Positions 24,783 to 34,266 of a stretch of DNA of 61,410 nt are shown in pieces. The notes under the pieces were generated by a model. It saw only the letters and a program-made list of their open reading frames with translations. It was not told the origin of the DNA and searched no databases. Position 1 is the first letter of the stretch, and each line of letters opens with the position of its first letter. The DNA comes from Rhodanobacter lindaniclasticus. Lineage in GTDB: Bacteria > Pseudomonadota > Gammaproteobacteria > Xanthomonadales > Rhodanobacteraceae. Where the stretch lies: the NCBI RefSeq assembly GCF_004799035.1, contig NZ_MWIO01000035.1:1-61410 (forward strand), written 5' to 3'. The translations under genes were made by a program, and so were the position numbers.

Positions 24783-26393
24783 ATGAAGTCTCCCAGCATG
24801 CTCCGCGGGCTGCTCTCGTTCAGCAGCATGACCATGATTTCGCGGGTGCTCGGCCTGGTGCGCGACATGTCGATCAACGCCGCGTTCGGCGCCAACGGCG
24901 CCACCGACGCGTTCTGGGTGGCGTTCCGCATTCCCAACTTCATGCGCCGGCTGTTTGCCGAGGGCTCGTTCTCTACCGCGTTCGTGCCGGTCTTTACCGA
25001 AGTGAAGGAAAAGGGCACGCACGCGCAGTTGAAGGAGCTGATGGCGCGCGTGTCGGGCACGCTGGGCGGTGTGCTGCTGCTGATCACCGCGCTGGGCATC
25101 ATCTTCGCGCCGCAGGTGACGGTGCTGTTCTCGCCGGGCGCGATCGACGAGCCGCGCAAGTTCGAGCTGACCGTCGAGCTGCTGCGGCTGACCTTCCCGT
25201 TCCTGCTGTTCGTCTCGCTGACGGCGTTGTCCGGTGGCGCGCTGAACAGCTTCCACCGTTTCGCGCTGCCGGCGCTGACGCCGGTGATCCTCAACCTGTG
25301 CATGATCGCCGGCGCGCTGTGGCTGTCGAAGAAGCTGCAGACGCCGATCCTGGCGATGGGCTGGGCGATCCTGGCCGCCGGCATCCTGCAGCTGCTGTTC
25401 CAATTGCCGGCGCTGCGGCAGCTCGACCTGCTGACCCTGCCACGCTGGGGCTGGAGCCATCCGGAGGTGCGGAAAATCATGCGGTTGATGGTGCCGACCC
25501 TGTTCGGCTCTTCGGTGGCACAGATCAACCTGCTGTTCGACACGGTGATCGCCTCGCTGCTGGTGGTCGGCTCGCAGAGCTGGCTGTCGCAGGCAGACCG
25601 CTTCCTGGAGCTGCCGCTGGGCGTGTTCGGCGTGGCGCTGGGCACGGTGATCCTGCCGTCGCTGTCGCGCCACCACGTCACCACCGACACGACCGGTTTC
25701 TCGCGCGCGCTGGATTGGGGACTGCGAATCACCCTGCTGATCGCGGTGCCGGCGATGTTCGCGCTGATGCTGCTGGCCGGGCCGCTGGTGGCCACGTTGT
25801 TCCAGCATGGCCGCTGGACCGCGCATGACACGCACATGGCGACGCTGTCGATCACCGCATTGAGTTTCGGCTTGCCGGCGTTCGCGCTGGTGAAGGTGCT
25901 GCTGCCGGCGTTCTATGCTCGCCAGGACACGCGCACGCCGGTGCGTGCGGCGGTGGCCTCGCTGCTGACCAACATGCTGCTGAACGTGGTGTTCCTGGCG
26001 CTGCTGTTCGAACTGTGGGCTCCGGCCGGGTTGAAGCAGCTGTCGTGGCTGGATGGCATCGCCCGCGTGCCCGGCCTGCACATGGCGCTGGGCATGGCCA
26101 GCGCAGTGGCCGCCTACGTCAACTTGTGGCTGCTGTGGCACTGGCTGAAAAGGGCCGGCGTGTACCGGCGCCAGCCGGGCTGGTCGCGCCACTTGCTGCG
26201 GCTGGCCGCGGCCTGCGCGGTGATGGTGGCCGTGCTGTTGGCCGGCCGCTGGCTGTGGCCAGACTGGACCCATGGCGTGTCGGTGCTGACCCGGCTGTGG
26301 CATCTGGCCGGGCTGGTGCTGGCCGGTGGCGCCAGCTACGTGGCGATGCTGTTTGCCGGCGGCTTCCGTCTGCGCGACCTGCGGGCGGCGTGA
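24783..26393 (+). CDS. murJ: Lipid II flippase MurJ (MviN)
   Basis: A 536-residue membrane protein with about 14 predicted helices of the MOP exporter superfamily. The conserved N-terminus (SFSSMTMISRVLGLVRDM, ATDAFWVAFRIPNFMRRLFA, EGSFSTAFVPVFTE) is diagnostic of MurJ, which flips the peptidoglycan precursor lipid II across the inner membrane. Arg residues in the first helices that line the MurJ cavity are present. Its start codon is 148 bases from the divergent rpsT promoter, and it is followed after 34 bases by ribF. This rpsT (opposite), murJ, ribF, ileS order is conserved in many gammaproteobacteria. Confidence 0.96.
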   Translation: MKSPSMLRGLLSFSSMTMISRVLGLVRDMSINAAFGANGATDAFWVAFRIPNFMRRLFAEGSFSTAFVPVFTEVKEKGTHAQLKELMARVSGTLGGVLLLITALGIIFAPQVTVLFSPGAIDEPRKFELTVELLRLTFPFLLFVSLTALSGGALNSFHRFALPALTPVILNLCMIAGALWLSKKLQTPILAMGWAILAAGILQLLFQLPALRQLDLLTLPRWGWSHPEVRKIMRLMVPTLFGSSVAQINLLFDTVIASLLVVGSQSWLSQADRFLELPLGVFGVALGTVILPSLSRHHVTTDTTGFSRALDWGLRITLLIAVPAMFALMLLAGPLVATLFQHGRWTAHDTHMATLSITALSFGLPAFALVKVLLPAFYARQDTRTPVRAAVASLLTNMLLNVVFLALLFELWAPAGLKQLSWLDGIARVPGLHMALGMASAVAAYVNLWLLWHWLKRAGVYRRQPGWSRHLLRLAAACAVMVAVLLAGRWLWPDWTHGVSVLTRLWHLAGLVLAGGASYVAMLFAGGFRLRDLRAA

Positions 26394-26427
26394 GGCTGCG
26401 ACGTCGGCCGTTCTATATACTCGCGCG

Positions 26428-27381
26428 ATGATGAGACTCTCCAGGGATGTCGCCGGCCCTTGCCTGGCGCCCGGCGGCAGCGTGGTCGCGGTGGGCGCGT
26501 TCGACGGCCTGCATCGCGGCCACCAGGCGCTGTTGGCGCAGGTGTTCGCGCGCGCTGACGAGCTGGGCTGCAGCCCGCTGGTGGTGAGCTTCGAGCCCTT
26601 GCCGCGTGCGTTTTTCTCGCCGCAACCGGTGCCGCGGATATCCAGCGTGCGCGACAAGCTGTGCGGCTTCGCCGCGGCCGGCATGCAGCAGACCCTGCTG
26701 CTGCGCTTCAACCGCGCGCTCACCGCGATGTCGGCCGAGGATTTCGTGCGCCGCGTGCTGGTCGAGCGACTGGCCGCGCACGAGGTGTGGGTGGGTGCGG
26801 ATTTCCGCTTCGGCCACAAGCGCGCCGGCGACGTGGCGTTGCTGCAGCAGATGGGTCCCGCATGCGGCTTTCGCGCCTGCACGATGCCGGAGGTGCAGTG
26901 GCACGATGCGCGCGTATCCGCCAGCCGGGTGCGCCAGTTGCTTGCCGCCGGCGAGTTCGCCGCCGCCGAGCCGCTGCTCGGTCGCCCCTTCGTGATCGAC
27001 GGCAAGGTGCAGCGCGGCAACCAGCTCGGCCGCACCCTGGGTTATCCCACCGCCAACATCCATCTGCGCGATCGGGTCAGCCCGGTGCAGGGGATCTTCG
27101 CGGTGCGCGTGGGCCTGGGCGAGAGCGAATGCAGCTGGCCCGGCGTGGCCAGCCTGGGCGTGCGCCCCACCGTGAACCAGGTCAGCCAGCCGCTGCTTGA
27201 AGTGCACCTGTTCGACTTCGAGGGCGATCTTTATGGCCAGCGGATGGCGGTGGAATTCGTCGGCAAGCTGCGCGACGAGCAGAAGTTCGACGGGCTGGAG
27301 CCGCTCAAGGCGCAGATGGCGCTCGACGCCCGCCGGGCGCGCGAGCTGCTGGGCATGAATCCGCGGCTGGTCGGAGCGTGA
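26428..27381 (+). CDS. ribF: Bifunctional riboflavin kinase/FAD synthetase
   Basis: A 317-residue protein that turns riboflavin into FMN and then FAD. The N-terminal nucleotidyltransferase domain (about 1-185) shows GAFDGLHRGHQALL, with the HxGH-type motif, and RVSASRVRQLL. The C-terminal riboflavin kinase domain holds GRTLGYPTANIHL, with the PTAN signature, and GVASLGVRPTV. Two adjacent ATG codons (26428, 26431) are possible starts and no Shine-Dalgarno is visible. A TATACT hexamer lies 7 bases upstream, so a leaderless transcript is possible as well as read-through from murJ. Confidence 0.95.
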   Translation: MMRLSRDVAGPCLAPGGSVVAVGAFDGLHRGHQALLAQVFARADELGCSPLVVSFEPLPRAFFSPQPVPRISSVRDKLCGFAAAGMQQTLLLRFNRALTAMSAEDFVRRVLVERLAAHEVWVGADFRFGHKRAGDVALLQQMGPACGFRACTMPEVQWHDARVSASRVRQLLAAGEFAAAEPLLGRPFVIDGKVQRGNQLGRTLGYPTANIHLRDRVSPVQGIFAVRVGLGESECSWPGVASLGVRPTVNQVSQPLLEVHLFDFEGDLYGQRMAVEFVGKLRDEQKFDGLEPLKAQMALDARRARELLGMNPRLVGA

Positions 27382-27479
27382 CGCATCCCCCGGTATTTCC
27401 CGTGCGCCCGCGCATCCATTAACTTAGAAGCCTTTGCCCGCCATGGGCGGGCCGCAATATCTTCAACGGCACCCACGCG

Positions 27480-30446
27480 ATGACCCACGATTACAAGAGC
27501 ACCATCAACCTGCCGCATACGGAATTTCCGATGCGCGGCGATCTGCCGAAACGCGAGCCGGGCTGGCTGGCGCAGTGGGAGCAGGTGGGCCGCTATGCGC
27601 AGATCCAGCGGAAGACCGCCCAGCGCGACCGCACGTTCGTGCTGCACGACGGTCCACCGTACGCGAACGGTGCGATCCACATCGGGCATGCGGTCAACAA
27701 GATCCTCAAGGACATGGTGGTCAAGTCCAAGTTGCTGGCCGGCTACCGGGCGCCGTACGTGCCGGGCTGGGATTGCCACGGCCTGCCGATCGAGATCGCG
27801 GTGGAGAAGAAGTTCGGCAAGCCGGGCGACAAGCTCGATGCCGCCGCGTTCCGGCAGAAGTGCCGCGAGTATGCGGCCGAGCAGGTCGACACGCAGCGTG
27901 CCGGCTTCAAGCGGCTGGGTGTGCTCGGCGACTGGGAGCACCCGTATCGCACCATGGATTTCAAGTACGAGGCCGACATGCTGCGCGCGCTGGCGCGCAT
28001 CGTCGCCAACGGCCACGTGCTGCGCGGCGCCAAGCCGGTGTACTGGTGCTTCGATTGCGCCTCCGCGCTGGCCGAGGCGGAGATCGAGTACGGCGACAAG
28101 GTCTCGCCGGCGGTCGACGTGGCCTACGACGCGGTCGATGCGAACGCCCTGGCGGCGAAGTTCGGCGTCGACGCCGGCGACGCCGTCGTCGCCATCCCGA
28201 TCTGGACCACCACGCCGTGGACGCTGCCGGAAAGCCAGGCGGTGTCGCTGGGCGCGGATCTCGAATATGCGTTGATCGAAGGGCCGGCGCGCGATGGCCG
28301 CCGCGTGCTGCTGGTGGTTGCCAGTGCGCTGGTCGAGCAGGTGGCCGCCCGCTATTCCCTTCTCCCCTTGGGAGAAGGTGCCCGAAGGGCGGATGAGGGT
28401 ACGGGCGGAGCGGAACATCCCGGCGCAGCCGAACCCTCACCCCCAGCCCCTCTCCCAGTGGGAGAGGGGAGCAAAAGCGTGCTCGGCCATGCCGAGGGCA
28501 AGGCGCTGGAAGGCATCAAGCTGCGCCACCCGTTCTACCCGCGCGAAGTGCCGGTGATCCTCGGCGACCACGTCAGTGCCGAGGACGGTACCGGTGCCGT
28601 GCACACCTCGCCCGACCACGGCGTGGAGGATTTCGTGGTGGCGCGCGAGTACGGCATCGGCCTGCTCAACTATGTCGGTTCGCGCGGCGCGTATCACGCC
28701 GACACGCCGGCCGCCGACGGCGTCGAGCTGGCCAACATGCACGTCTGGAAGGCCAACGACGCCATCGTCGACGTGCTGCGCCAGCGCGGCGTGCTGCTGG
28801 CCTTCGCCAGGATCGAGCACAGCTACCCGAACTGCTGGCGGCACAAGACGCCGGTGATCTACCGCACCACGCCGCAGTGGTTCATCTCGATGGAACAGGC
28901 GGACCTGCGCAAGACTGCGCTGGCCTCGATCAAGGACGTGCGCTGGGTGCCGGGCTGGGGCGAGGAACGCATCGCCGGCATGGTGGCCGGCCGCCCGGAC
29001 TGGTGCATTTCGCGCCAGCGCACCTGGGGTGTGCCGATCGCGCTGTTCGTGCACAAGGTCACGCAGGAGCCGCACCCCGATTCCGTCGCGCTGCTCGAAC
29101 AGGTAGCGAAGATCGTGGAGCAGGGTGGCATCGACGCGTGGTTCGCGCTCGATCCCGCCACGCTGCTGGGCGACCAGGCGGGCGACTACGAGAAGGTCAC
29201 CGACGTGCTCGACGTCTGGTTCGATTCCGGCGTCACCCACTTCGCGGTGATCGGCCAGCGGCCCGAGCTGCAGCGCGGCGACGCGAAGCAATACAAGGTG
29301 ATGTACCTGGAAGGCTCCGACCAGCATCGCGGCTGGTTCCAGTCGTCCTTGCTCACTTCCTCGGCGATCCACGGCCGCGCGCCGTACGACGAGGTGCTCA
29401 CCCACGGTTTCACGGTGGACGCCAACGGCCGCAAGATGTCCAAGTCGCTGGGCAACGTTGTGGCGCCGCAGAAGGTGATGGACACGCTGGGCGCCGACGT
29501 GCTGCGCCTGTGGGTGGCCTCGGCCGACTATCGCAATGAGATGTCGGTTTCCGACGAGATCCTCAAGCGCGTTTCCGACAGCTACCGGCGCATCCGCAAC
29601 ACCGCGCGCTTCCTGCTCGGCAACCTCGACGGCTTCGATCCGGCGCAGCATCTGCTGCAGGTGGGAGACAGCCTGCTGCTCGACCAGTGGGCGGTGCAGC
29701 AGGCGTTCGACGTGCAGCAGGCAGTGGTGGCCGCCTACGAGCGCTACGACTTTCCCGAAGTGGTGGCGCGCATCCAGAACTTCTGCACCAACGAACTGGG
29801 CGCGTTGTACCTGGACATCACCAAGGACCGCCTCTACACCATGCCGACCGACAGCCGCGGCCGGCGCAGTGCGCAGAGCGCGATGTATCGCATCGCCGAG
29901 GCACTGGTGCGCTGGCTGGCGCCGATCCTGGGCTTCACCGCCGAGGAAATCTGGCAGCAGTTGCCCGGCGAGCGCGGCGAGAGCGTGCTGTTCGAGACCT
30001 GGTACGACGGCCTGACGGCCACCCAGGGGACGCCCGAGCAGCGCCGCTGGTGGAGCGACCTGCTGGCGATCCGCGATGGCGCCTCGCGCGTGCTCGAAGG
30101 CATGCGCAAGGCCGAGCAGATCGGCGCGGCGCTGGAGGCGAAGCTGGTCGTGGATGCTGACGCGGAACTTGCCGCGCGCTACGCCGCGGTGGCCGACGAG
30201 CTGCGCTTCTTCTTCATCACCTCGGACTTCGCGCTGGCGCCCTTGGCACCACGGACGGACGAGGCGATGAAGGTGGAACTGGACGGTGCCGAGGCGCGGG
30301 TTTCCGCCAGCGTCAGCGACGCGGCCAAATGCGTGCGCTGCTGGCACCGCCGCGAGGACGTCGGCAGCCATGCCGAGCATCCGGAACTGTGCGGCCGCTG
30401 CGTCGGCAATGTCGAAGGGCCGGGCGAGGATCGCCGCTGGTTCTGA
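27480..30446 (+). CDS. ileS: Isoleucyl-tRNA synthetase with an in-frame repeat insertion
   Basis: A 988-residue class I synthetase that charges tRNA-Ile. HIGH motif His67-His70 in [10 protein letters not shown]; editing (CP1) domain with [15 protein letters not shown] and [15 protein letters not shown] (the editing Asp is kept); KMSKS at 652-656; C-terminal zinc finger CVRCW...CGRC. At about residues 293-331, between VEQVAARY and [12 protein letters not shown], there is a low-complexity block ([15 protein letters not shown]... APLPVGEGS). It is encoded exactly by a type C palindromic repeat that also occurs between genes at 18694. E. coli IleRS has no counterpart there. The frame stays open, so the enzyme is probably functional with an extra surface loop. 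Confidence 0.95.
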   Translation: MTHDYKSTINLPHTEFPMRGDLPKREPGWLAQWEQVGRYAQIQRKTAQRDRTFVLHDGPPYANGAIHIGHAVNKILKDMVVKSKLLAGYRAPYVPGWDCHGLPIEIAVEKKFGKPGDKLDAAAFRQKCREYAAEQVDTQRAGFKRLGVLGDWEHPYRTMDFKYEADMLRALARIVANGHVLRGAKPVYWCFDCASALAEAEIEYGDKVSPAVDVAYDAVDANALAAKFGVDAGDAVVAIPIWTTTPWTLPESQAVSLGADLEYALIEGPARDGRRVLLVVASALVEQVAARYSLLPLGEGARRADEGTGGAEHPGAAEPSPPAPLPVGEGSKSVLGHAEGKALEGIKLRHPFYPREVPVILGDHVSAEDGTGAVHTSPDHGVEDFVVAREYGIGLLNYVGSRGAYHADTPAADGVELANMHVWKANDAIVDVLRQRGVLLAFARIEHSYPNCWRHKTPVIYRTTPQWFISMEQADLRKTALASIKDVRWVPGWGEERIAGMVAGRPDWCISRQRTWGVPIALFVHKVTQEPHPDSVALLEQVAKIVEQGGIDAWFALDPATLLGDQAGDYEKVTDVLDVWFDSGVTHFAVIGQRPELQRGDAKQYKVMYLEGSDQHRGWFQSSLLTSSAIHGRAPYDEVLTHGFTVDANGRKMSKSLGNVVAPQKVMDTLGADVLRLWVASADYRNEMSVSDEILKRVSDSYRRIRNTARFLLGNLDGFDPAQHLLQVGDSLLLDQWAVQQAFDVQQAVVAAYERYDFPEVVARIQNFCTNELGALYLDITKDRLYTMPTDSRGRRSAQSAMYRIAEALVRWLAPILGFTAEEIWQQLPGERGESVLFETWYDGLTATQGTPEQRRWWSDLLAIRDGASRVLEGMRKAEQIGAALEAKLVVDADAELAARYAAVADELRFFFITSDFALAPLAPRTDEAMKVELDGAEARVSASVSDAAKCVRCWHRREDVGSHAEHPELCGRCVGNVEGPGEDRRWF
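28357..28471. repeat. Composite palindromic repeat (REP type C) inside ileS
   Basis: Same structure and orientation as 18694-18810. The left hairpin CTTCTCCCCTTGGGAGAAG and the flank GTGCCCGAAGGGCGGATGAG are identical. The middle is diverged. The right hairpin is CCTCTCCCAGTGGGAGAGG. It lies wholly within the coding sequence and has no stop codon in the ileS frame. Confidence 0.92.
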
Positions 30447-30459
30447 CCTGAAAATAGGC

Positions 30460-30553
30460 CGTTCGCCCTGAGCGTAGGCCCGCAGGGCCGAAGTCGAAGG
30501 GCGTGCCGCATGGAGTGCCCTTCGACTCCGCTGCGCTACGCTCAGGGCGAACG
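30460..30553. repeat. Large palindromic repeat (REP type D) in the lspA leader
   Basis: A 94-base inverted repeat. Perfect 18-base outer arms begin CGTTCGCCCTGAGCG. An inner pair, GAAGTCGAAGGGC/GCCCTTCGACTCC, follows. It starts 14 bases after the ileS stop and ends 28 bases before the lspA start, so it would fold in the ileS-lspA message. This class of CCCTGAGC/GTCGAAGGG repeat is common between genes in many proteobacteria. Confidence 0.85.
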
Positions 30554-30581
30554 TTGTTGGAAACACTGCCCGGACTGGTTC

Positions 30582-31082
30582 ATGCAAGCGAAACCCAACG
30601 CACTCCCCTGGCTGTGGCTTTCCGTCGTCGTCATCGCGCTCGATCAGCTCAGCAAGTGGTGGGCGGTCCACGCCCTGCAACCCATGGGCGTGCCGCACGA
30701 AGTCATCCCCGGCTTCCTGAACTGGACGCTGGCGTTCAATACCGGCGCCGCCTTCAGCTTCCTCGCCGATGGGGCGGGCTGGCAGCGCTGGTTCTTCGTG
30801 CTGTTGGCGGTCGCGATCAGCGCGGTGCTGGTGGCCTGGCTGGCGCGCACGCCGCGGCGCGACTGGCGCACCGCCTTGCCGCTGGCCTTCATCGTCGGCG
30901 GTGCGATCGGCAATCTGGTCGACCGCCTGCACGCGTCGCAAGTCACCGACTTCATCCACGTGTACTTTCGCCAGTGGAACTACCCGGTGTTCAACCTGGC
31001 CGACTGCGCCATCACGGTGGGTGCGGTGATGCTGGTCGTGTTCGGCCTGTTCGCCGGCAAGCCCGCGGACGGCGTGCGATAA
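30582..31082 (+). CDS. lspA: Lipoprotein signal peptidase II
   Basis: A 166-residue inner-membrane aspartyl protease with four membrane helices. It removes the signal peptide from diacylated prolipoproteins. Signature strands: AFNTGAAFSFL, then GGAIGNLVDRL with catalytic Asp114, and FNLADCAITVG with catalytic Asp141. The start MQAKPN is chosen because an earlier in-frame ATG would begin inside the palindromic repeat and add unconserved residues; the ribosome site is weak. It follows ileS, as in most gammaproteobacteria. The fkpB gene that often stands between lspA and ispH is missing; a palindromic repeat fills that space. Confidence 0.95.
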   Translation: MQAKPNALPWLWLSVVVIALDQLSKWWAVHALQPMGVPHEVIPGFLNWTLAFNTGAAFSFLADGAGWQRWFFVLLAVAISAVLVAWLARTPRRDWRTALPLAFIVGGAIGNLVDRLHASQVTDFIHVYFRQWNYPVFNLADCAITVGAVMLVVFGLFAGKPADGVR

Positions 31083-31095
31083 TCTCAGCTTGTAT

Positions 31096-31167
31096 GTAGG
31101 AGCGCACCCTGTGCGCGATGCCTTTCGGGACATGATGAAAAGCATCGCGCACAGGGTGCGCTCCTAC
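31096..31167. repeat. Perfect palindromic repeat (REP type A)
   Basis: Two exact 26-base arms (31096-31121 and 31142-31167), beginning GTAGGAGCGCACCCTG and its complement, around a 20-base loop. It lies between lspA and ispH, 28 bases before the ispH start. The degenerate copy is at 4111-4181. Confidence 0.95.
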
Positions 31168-31195
31168 GGGTTGCTCATCATCTGTCGGTACGTCC

Positions 31196-32158
31196 ATGGA
31201 CATCCTGCTCGCCAATCCCCGCGGCTTCTGCGCCGGCGTGGACCGCGCCATCGCCATCGTCGAGCGTGCGCTGGAATCCTACGGCGCCCCGATCTACGTG
31301 CGCCACGAAGTGGTGCACAACCGCTACGTGGTGGACAAGCTGCGCGCCGACGGTGCGGTGTTCGTGGAAGAACTGCACGAGGTGCCCGACGGCGCCACCG
31401 TGATCTTCAGCGCGCACGGCGTGTCGCAGGCGGTGCGCGAGGAGGCCGCGCAGCGGCAGCTGAAGGTGTTCGACGCCACCTGCCCGCTGGTGACCAAGGT
31501 GCACATGGAGGTGGCGCGGCTGGGCCGGATCGGCCGCAGCGTGGTGCTGATCGGCCACGCCGGGCATCCGGAAGTGGAAGGCACGATGGGTCAGTGGAAT
31601 CCGGCCAACCGCGGGCAGATCCTGCTGGTCGAGTCGCTGGAGGACGTCGCCACGCTGGCGCCGAAGTTCCCGCAGGCGCTGTCCTACGTCACCCAGACCA
31701 CGCTGTCGGTGGACGACACCAAGGCGATCATCGAGGCCCTGCGCGCGAAATTCCCCAGCATCGAGGGGCCGCGCAAGGACGACATCTGCTACGCCACGCA
31801 GAACCGACAGGACGCGGTGCGCCGGCTCGCCGATGCGGTGGACCTGATGCTGGTGGTCGGCTCGGTCAACAGTTCCAACTCCAACCGCCTGCGCGAGCTG
31901 GCCGCGAAACAGGGCGTGCCTTCATACCTGATCGACGGCGCCGAGCACATCGAGCGCCAGTGGCTCGACGGCGTGCAGCGCATCGGCCTGACCGCCGGTG
32001 CCTCCGCGCCGGAGAAACTGGTGCGCGACGTGATCGCTCGCCTGCAGTCGTGGGGCGCGGGCGCCGTGCGCGAGCTGGACGGCGAGCCGGAAAGCATCAC
32101 CTTCGCCCTGCCCAAGGAGCTGCGCGTGGTCGGTACCAGCGGCTCGGCCAACTTCTGA
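31196..32158 (+). CDS. ispH: 4-hydroxy-3-methylbut-2-enyl diphosphate reductase
   Basis: A 320-residue Fe-S enzyme that makes isopentenyl and dimethylallyl diphosphate in the last step of the MEP isoprenoid pathway. The three cluster cysteines are present: Cys12 ([12 protein letters not shown]), Cys96 ([10 protein letters not shown]) and Cys198 ([11 protein letters not shown]). So are substrate-binding His41, His74 and His124 and the SSNSNRL segment. Length is normal for the family. It follows lspA after 113 bases that are mostly a perfect palindromic repeat. It is probably co-transcribed with ileS-lspA; tRNA-Thr starts 60 bases after its stop under its own promoter. Confidence 0.96.
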   Translation: MDILLANPRGFCAGVDRAIAIVERALESYGAPIYVRHEVVHNRYVVDKLRADGAVFVEELHEVPDGATVIFSAHGVSQAVREEAAQRQLKVFDATCPLVTKVHMEVARLGRIGRSVVLIGHAGHPEVEGTMGQWNPANRGQILLVESLEDVATLAPKFPQALSYVTQTTLSVDDTKAIIEALRAKFPSIEGPRKDDICYATQNRQDAVRRLADAVDLMLVVGSVNSSNSNRLRELAAKQGVPSYLIDGAEHIERQWLDGVQRIGLTAGASAPEKLVRDVIARLQSWGAGAVRELDGEPESITFALPKELRVVGTSGSANF

Positions 32159-32177
32159 CATCGCCGGTCCCACGCGG

Positions 32178-32206
32178 TTGCGCGGGGAGGGCGGTCACCG
32201 TAAAAT
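32178..32206 (+). promoter_or_regulatory. Promoter of tRNA-Thr
   Basis: TTGCGC (32178-32183) and TAAAAT (32201-32206), 17 bases apart, 12 bases before the tRNA 5' end. The same TAAAAT -10 is used by the tRNA-Val gene at the other end of the window. Confidence 0.8.
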
Positions 32207-32218
32207 CCACGGCTCTTT

Positions 32219-32294
32219 GCCGGAATAGCTCAGTTGGTAGAGCGGCGCATTCGTAATGCGTAGGTCGTAGGTTCGATTCCTATTTCCGGCACCA
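32219..32294 (+). tRNA. tRNA-Thr(CGT)
   Basis: A 76-nt cloverleaf with encoded CCA. Acceptor stem GCCGGAA/TTCCGGC, D arm GCTCAGTTGGTAGAGC, anticodon stem GCGCA/TGCGT around loop TTCGTAA (anticodon CGT), T arm GTAGG-TTCGATT-CCTAT, discriminator A. It reads ACG codons. Confidence 0.96.
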
Positions 32295-32308
32295 GATGCA
32301 ATGCATGC

Positions 32309-32344
32309 AAACGGCTCGATCTGCGGATCGGGCCGTTTGTCTTT
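32309..32344 (+). terminator. Terminator of tRNA-Thr
   Basis: AAACGGC-TCGATC pairs with GATCGG-GCCGTTT around a short loop (one G-T pair), followed by the T-rich TTTGTCTTT. It begins 15 bases after the tRNA CCA end. Confidence 0.75.
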
Positions 32345-32374
32345 GTGGCGTCCCGCTTTTGCGGGATTGACGGG

Positions 32375-33418
32375 TCAGTCGCCAACCAGCGACCACGCCA
32401 CCGTGCTTCCAGCGCGCATCGGCACACAGGTGGCGTCGCCGAGTGCGAGCTCGGCGGGTGCCGTCCAGGGGCGGCGTTCCAGCAGCAGGCGGTCGCTGTT
32501 GCGCGGCAGACGGTAGAAGTCCGCTCCGTGGAAGCTGGCGAAGGCTTCCAGGCGGTCGAGTTTGCCGGCCTGGTCGAAGGCCTCGGCGTACAGCTCGATC
32601 GCGGCGTGGGCGCTGTACACGCCGGCGCAGCCGCAGGCGGATTCCTTGGCGTGGCGCGGGTGCGGGGCGCTGTCGGTGCCGAGGAAGAAGCGCGGATCGC
32701 CGCTGGTCGCCGCCTTCACCAGGGCGGCGCGGTGGGTTTCGCGTTTCAGGATCGGCAGGCAGTAGTGGTGCGGGTTCAGGCCGCCGGCGAACAGCGCGTT
32801 GCGATTGAGCAGCAGGTGGTGTGCGGTGATCGTGGCCGCCAGGTTGGCCGGAGCGGCGGCGACGTACTCGGCTGCGTCCCGCGTGGTGATGTGTTCCAGC
32901 ACCATGCGCAGGGCAGGGAAGCGCGCGCGCAGCGGCATCAGGTGGCGCTCGATGAACACGCGCTCGCGGTCGAAGATGTCGATCGCCGGGTCGGTCACTT
33001 CACCGTGCAGCAGCAGCGGCAGGTCGTGGCGCTGCATCGCCTCCAACACATCCGACACACGCTCCAGATCGCGCACGCCATCCTGCGAATTGGTGGTGGC
33101 ACCGGCAGGGTAGTACTTCACCGCGAACACGCTGCCGCTGGCCTTGGCCCGCTCGATCTCCTGCGCCAGCGTGGCCTCGGTGAGGTACAGCGTCATCAGT
33201 GGCTGGAAGTCGGTGCCCGACGGCAGGCTGGCGAGGATGCGGCGACGGTAGTCCTCCGCCTGTGCCACCGTGGTCACCGGCGGTTTCAAGTTGGGCATCA
33301 CGATGGCGCGGCCGAACCGGCGCGCGGTATGGCCGACCACCGAGGCCAGCGTGGCGCCATCGCGCAGATGCACGTGCCAGTCGTCGGGGCGGCAGATGTC
33401 GAGGCGGTCAACGGTCAT
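32375..33418 (-). CDS. pyrC: Dihydroorotase
   Basis: A 347-residue class II dihydroorotase (E. coli PyrC is 348) that closes carbamoyl-aspartate to dihydroorotate in pyrimidine synthesis. Zinc ligands: His15 and His17 in [10 protein letters not shown], Lys101 (to be carboxylated) in [16 protein letters not shown], His in LLHGEVTD and EHITTRD, and Asp in LGTDSAPH. The ATG at 33418 gives the standard N-terminus [20 protein letters not shown]; upstream in-frame sequence has no homology. It is convergent with tRNA-Thr and divergent from the pilus operon. Confidence 0.96.
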   Translation of the reverse strand: MTVDRLDICRPDDWHVHLRDGATLASVVGHTARRFGRAIVMPNLKPPVTTVAQAEDYRRRILASLPSGTDFQPLMTLYLTEATLAQEIERAKASGSVFAVKYYPAGATTNSQDGVRDLERVSDVLEAMQRHDLPLLLHGEVTDPAIDIFDRERVFIERHLMPLRARFPALRMVLEHITTRDAAEYVAAAPANLAATITAHHLLLNRNALFAGGLNPHHYCLPILKRETHRAALVKAATSGDPRFFLGTDSAPHPRHAKESACGCAGVYSAHAAIELYAEAFDQAGKLDRLEAFASFHGADFYRLPRNSDRLLLERRPWTAPAELALGDATCVPMRAGSTVAWSLVGD

Positions 33419-33735
33419 CGTCGGGGCTTCCTTTGGCAGCGCGCAGCCGGAGCAGCGGGACGGGTGTGGCGAAGGGGCATGCGGTTGGTCCGGATGGATG
33501 GTGCTGGCGGCGGGAGGCCGCGAGTCGGGCACCCCATTATCTCCGGTGTAGGCGCCCAACGCCCCTTTTTTCGCGGGGGGAAGCTCCCGGGAATCCTGTC
33601 GCCGGCGTGATCGGGATCACCCTTTCCCATGGGCCACGCACCGCTCATCGGCCAATTCCTACCGCCGGTCGGCTGGGGGCTGGCCGTGCGTCGCGGGGTG
33701 GGTACATTGCACGCAGGGGTATCAGGGAGAATTCC
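33419..33735. other. Intergenic region, 317 bases, between pyrC and pilV
   Basis: A divergent control region that should hold the promoters of pyrC (minus) and of the pilV-fimT operon (plus). I see a CCCC-TTTTTTCGC-GGGG tract near 33560-33578 and a TTGCA at 33707-33711. There is no convincing sigma70 or sigma54 pair, and no small gene. Confidence 0.4.
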
Positions 33736-34266
33736 ATGCAAGTCCTGTCGCGTCAGCGAGGCATCTCGTTGATCGAGGTGATGATGGCCGTGCTGATCTT
33801 CAGCATCGGCCTGATTGGCCTGGCCAGCCTGATGGTGATGGCCACGCGCTCCAACCACGCCGCTTACGTGCGCACCCAGGCGGTGTTCCTCGCCAACAGC
33901 ATGGCCGCGCGGATGAGTGCCAACCCGATCGGCGTGTGGAACGGCAACTACAACAGCACCGCGTATCCGGTGTCGTCCAGCTCGATCGGCTGCGGGTCCG
34001 GCGCAGCCTGCGACGCGGCGGAGCTGGCCACCCATGACCAGCGCCTGTGGAGCAGCCAGTTGAAGACCTTCCTGCCGAATCCGACGGCCAGCATCGCCTG
34101 CGGCGGCGTGGGCACCGCCGGCTACGACCCCACCTCGCAGCTGGCCATGCGGCCGCCCTATGGCGGCAACTGTACGATGACGATCAACTGGAACGAGCAG
34201 GGCGCCGGCGACAAGGACCATCGGGACAGCGAAGCACAATCCTTCACGTGGGACTTCCAGCCATGA
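33736..34266 (+). CDS. pilV: Type IV pilus minor pilin PilV
   Basis: A 176-residue prepilin. The leader ends at Gly before ISLIEVMMAVLIFSIGLIGL (PilD/prepilin peptidase site RG/I, with Glu+5), the membrane/assembly helix of type IV pilins. The C-terminal domain has paired cysteines (GCGSGAAC, ACGGVG, GNC). GGGAGA 6 bases upstream supports the start. With PilW, PilX, PilE and FimT it is thought to form the priming complex that starts pilus assembly and presents PilY1. The stop overlaps the pilW start (ATGA). Confidence 0.88.
   Translation: MQVLSRQRGISLIEVMMAVLIFSIGLIGLASLMVMATRSNHAAYVRTQAVFLANSMAARMSANPIGVWNGNYNSTAYPVSSSSIGCGSGAACDAAELATHDQRLWSSQLKTFLPNPTASIACGGVGTAGYDPTSQLAMRPPYGGNCTMTINWNEQGAGDKDHRDSEAQSFTWDFQP

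Noticed and set aside
33695-33713. Sigma54 promoter upstream of pilV
   Set aside because: TTGCA is present, but the -24 part (GGGGTGG) matches only the GG of TGGCAC. Too weak to call.
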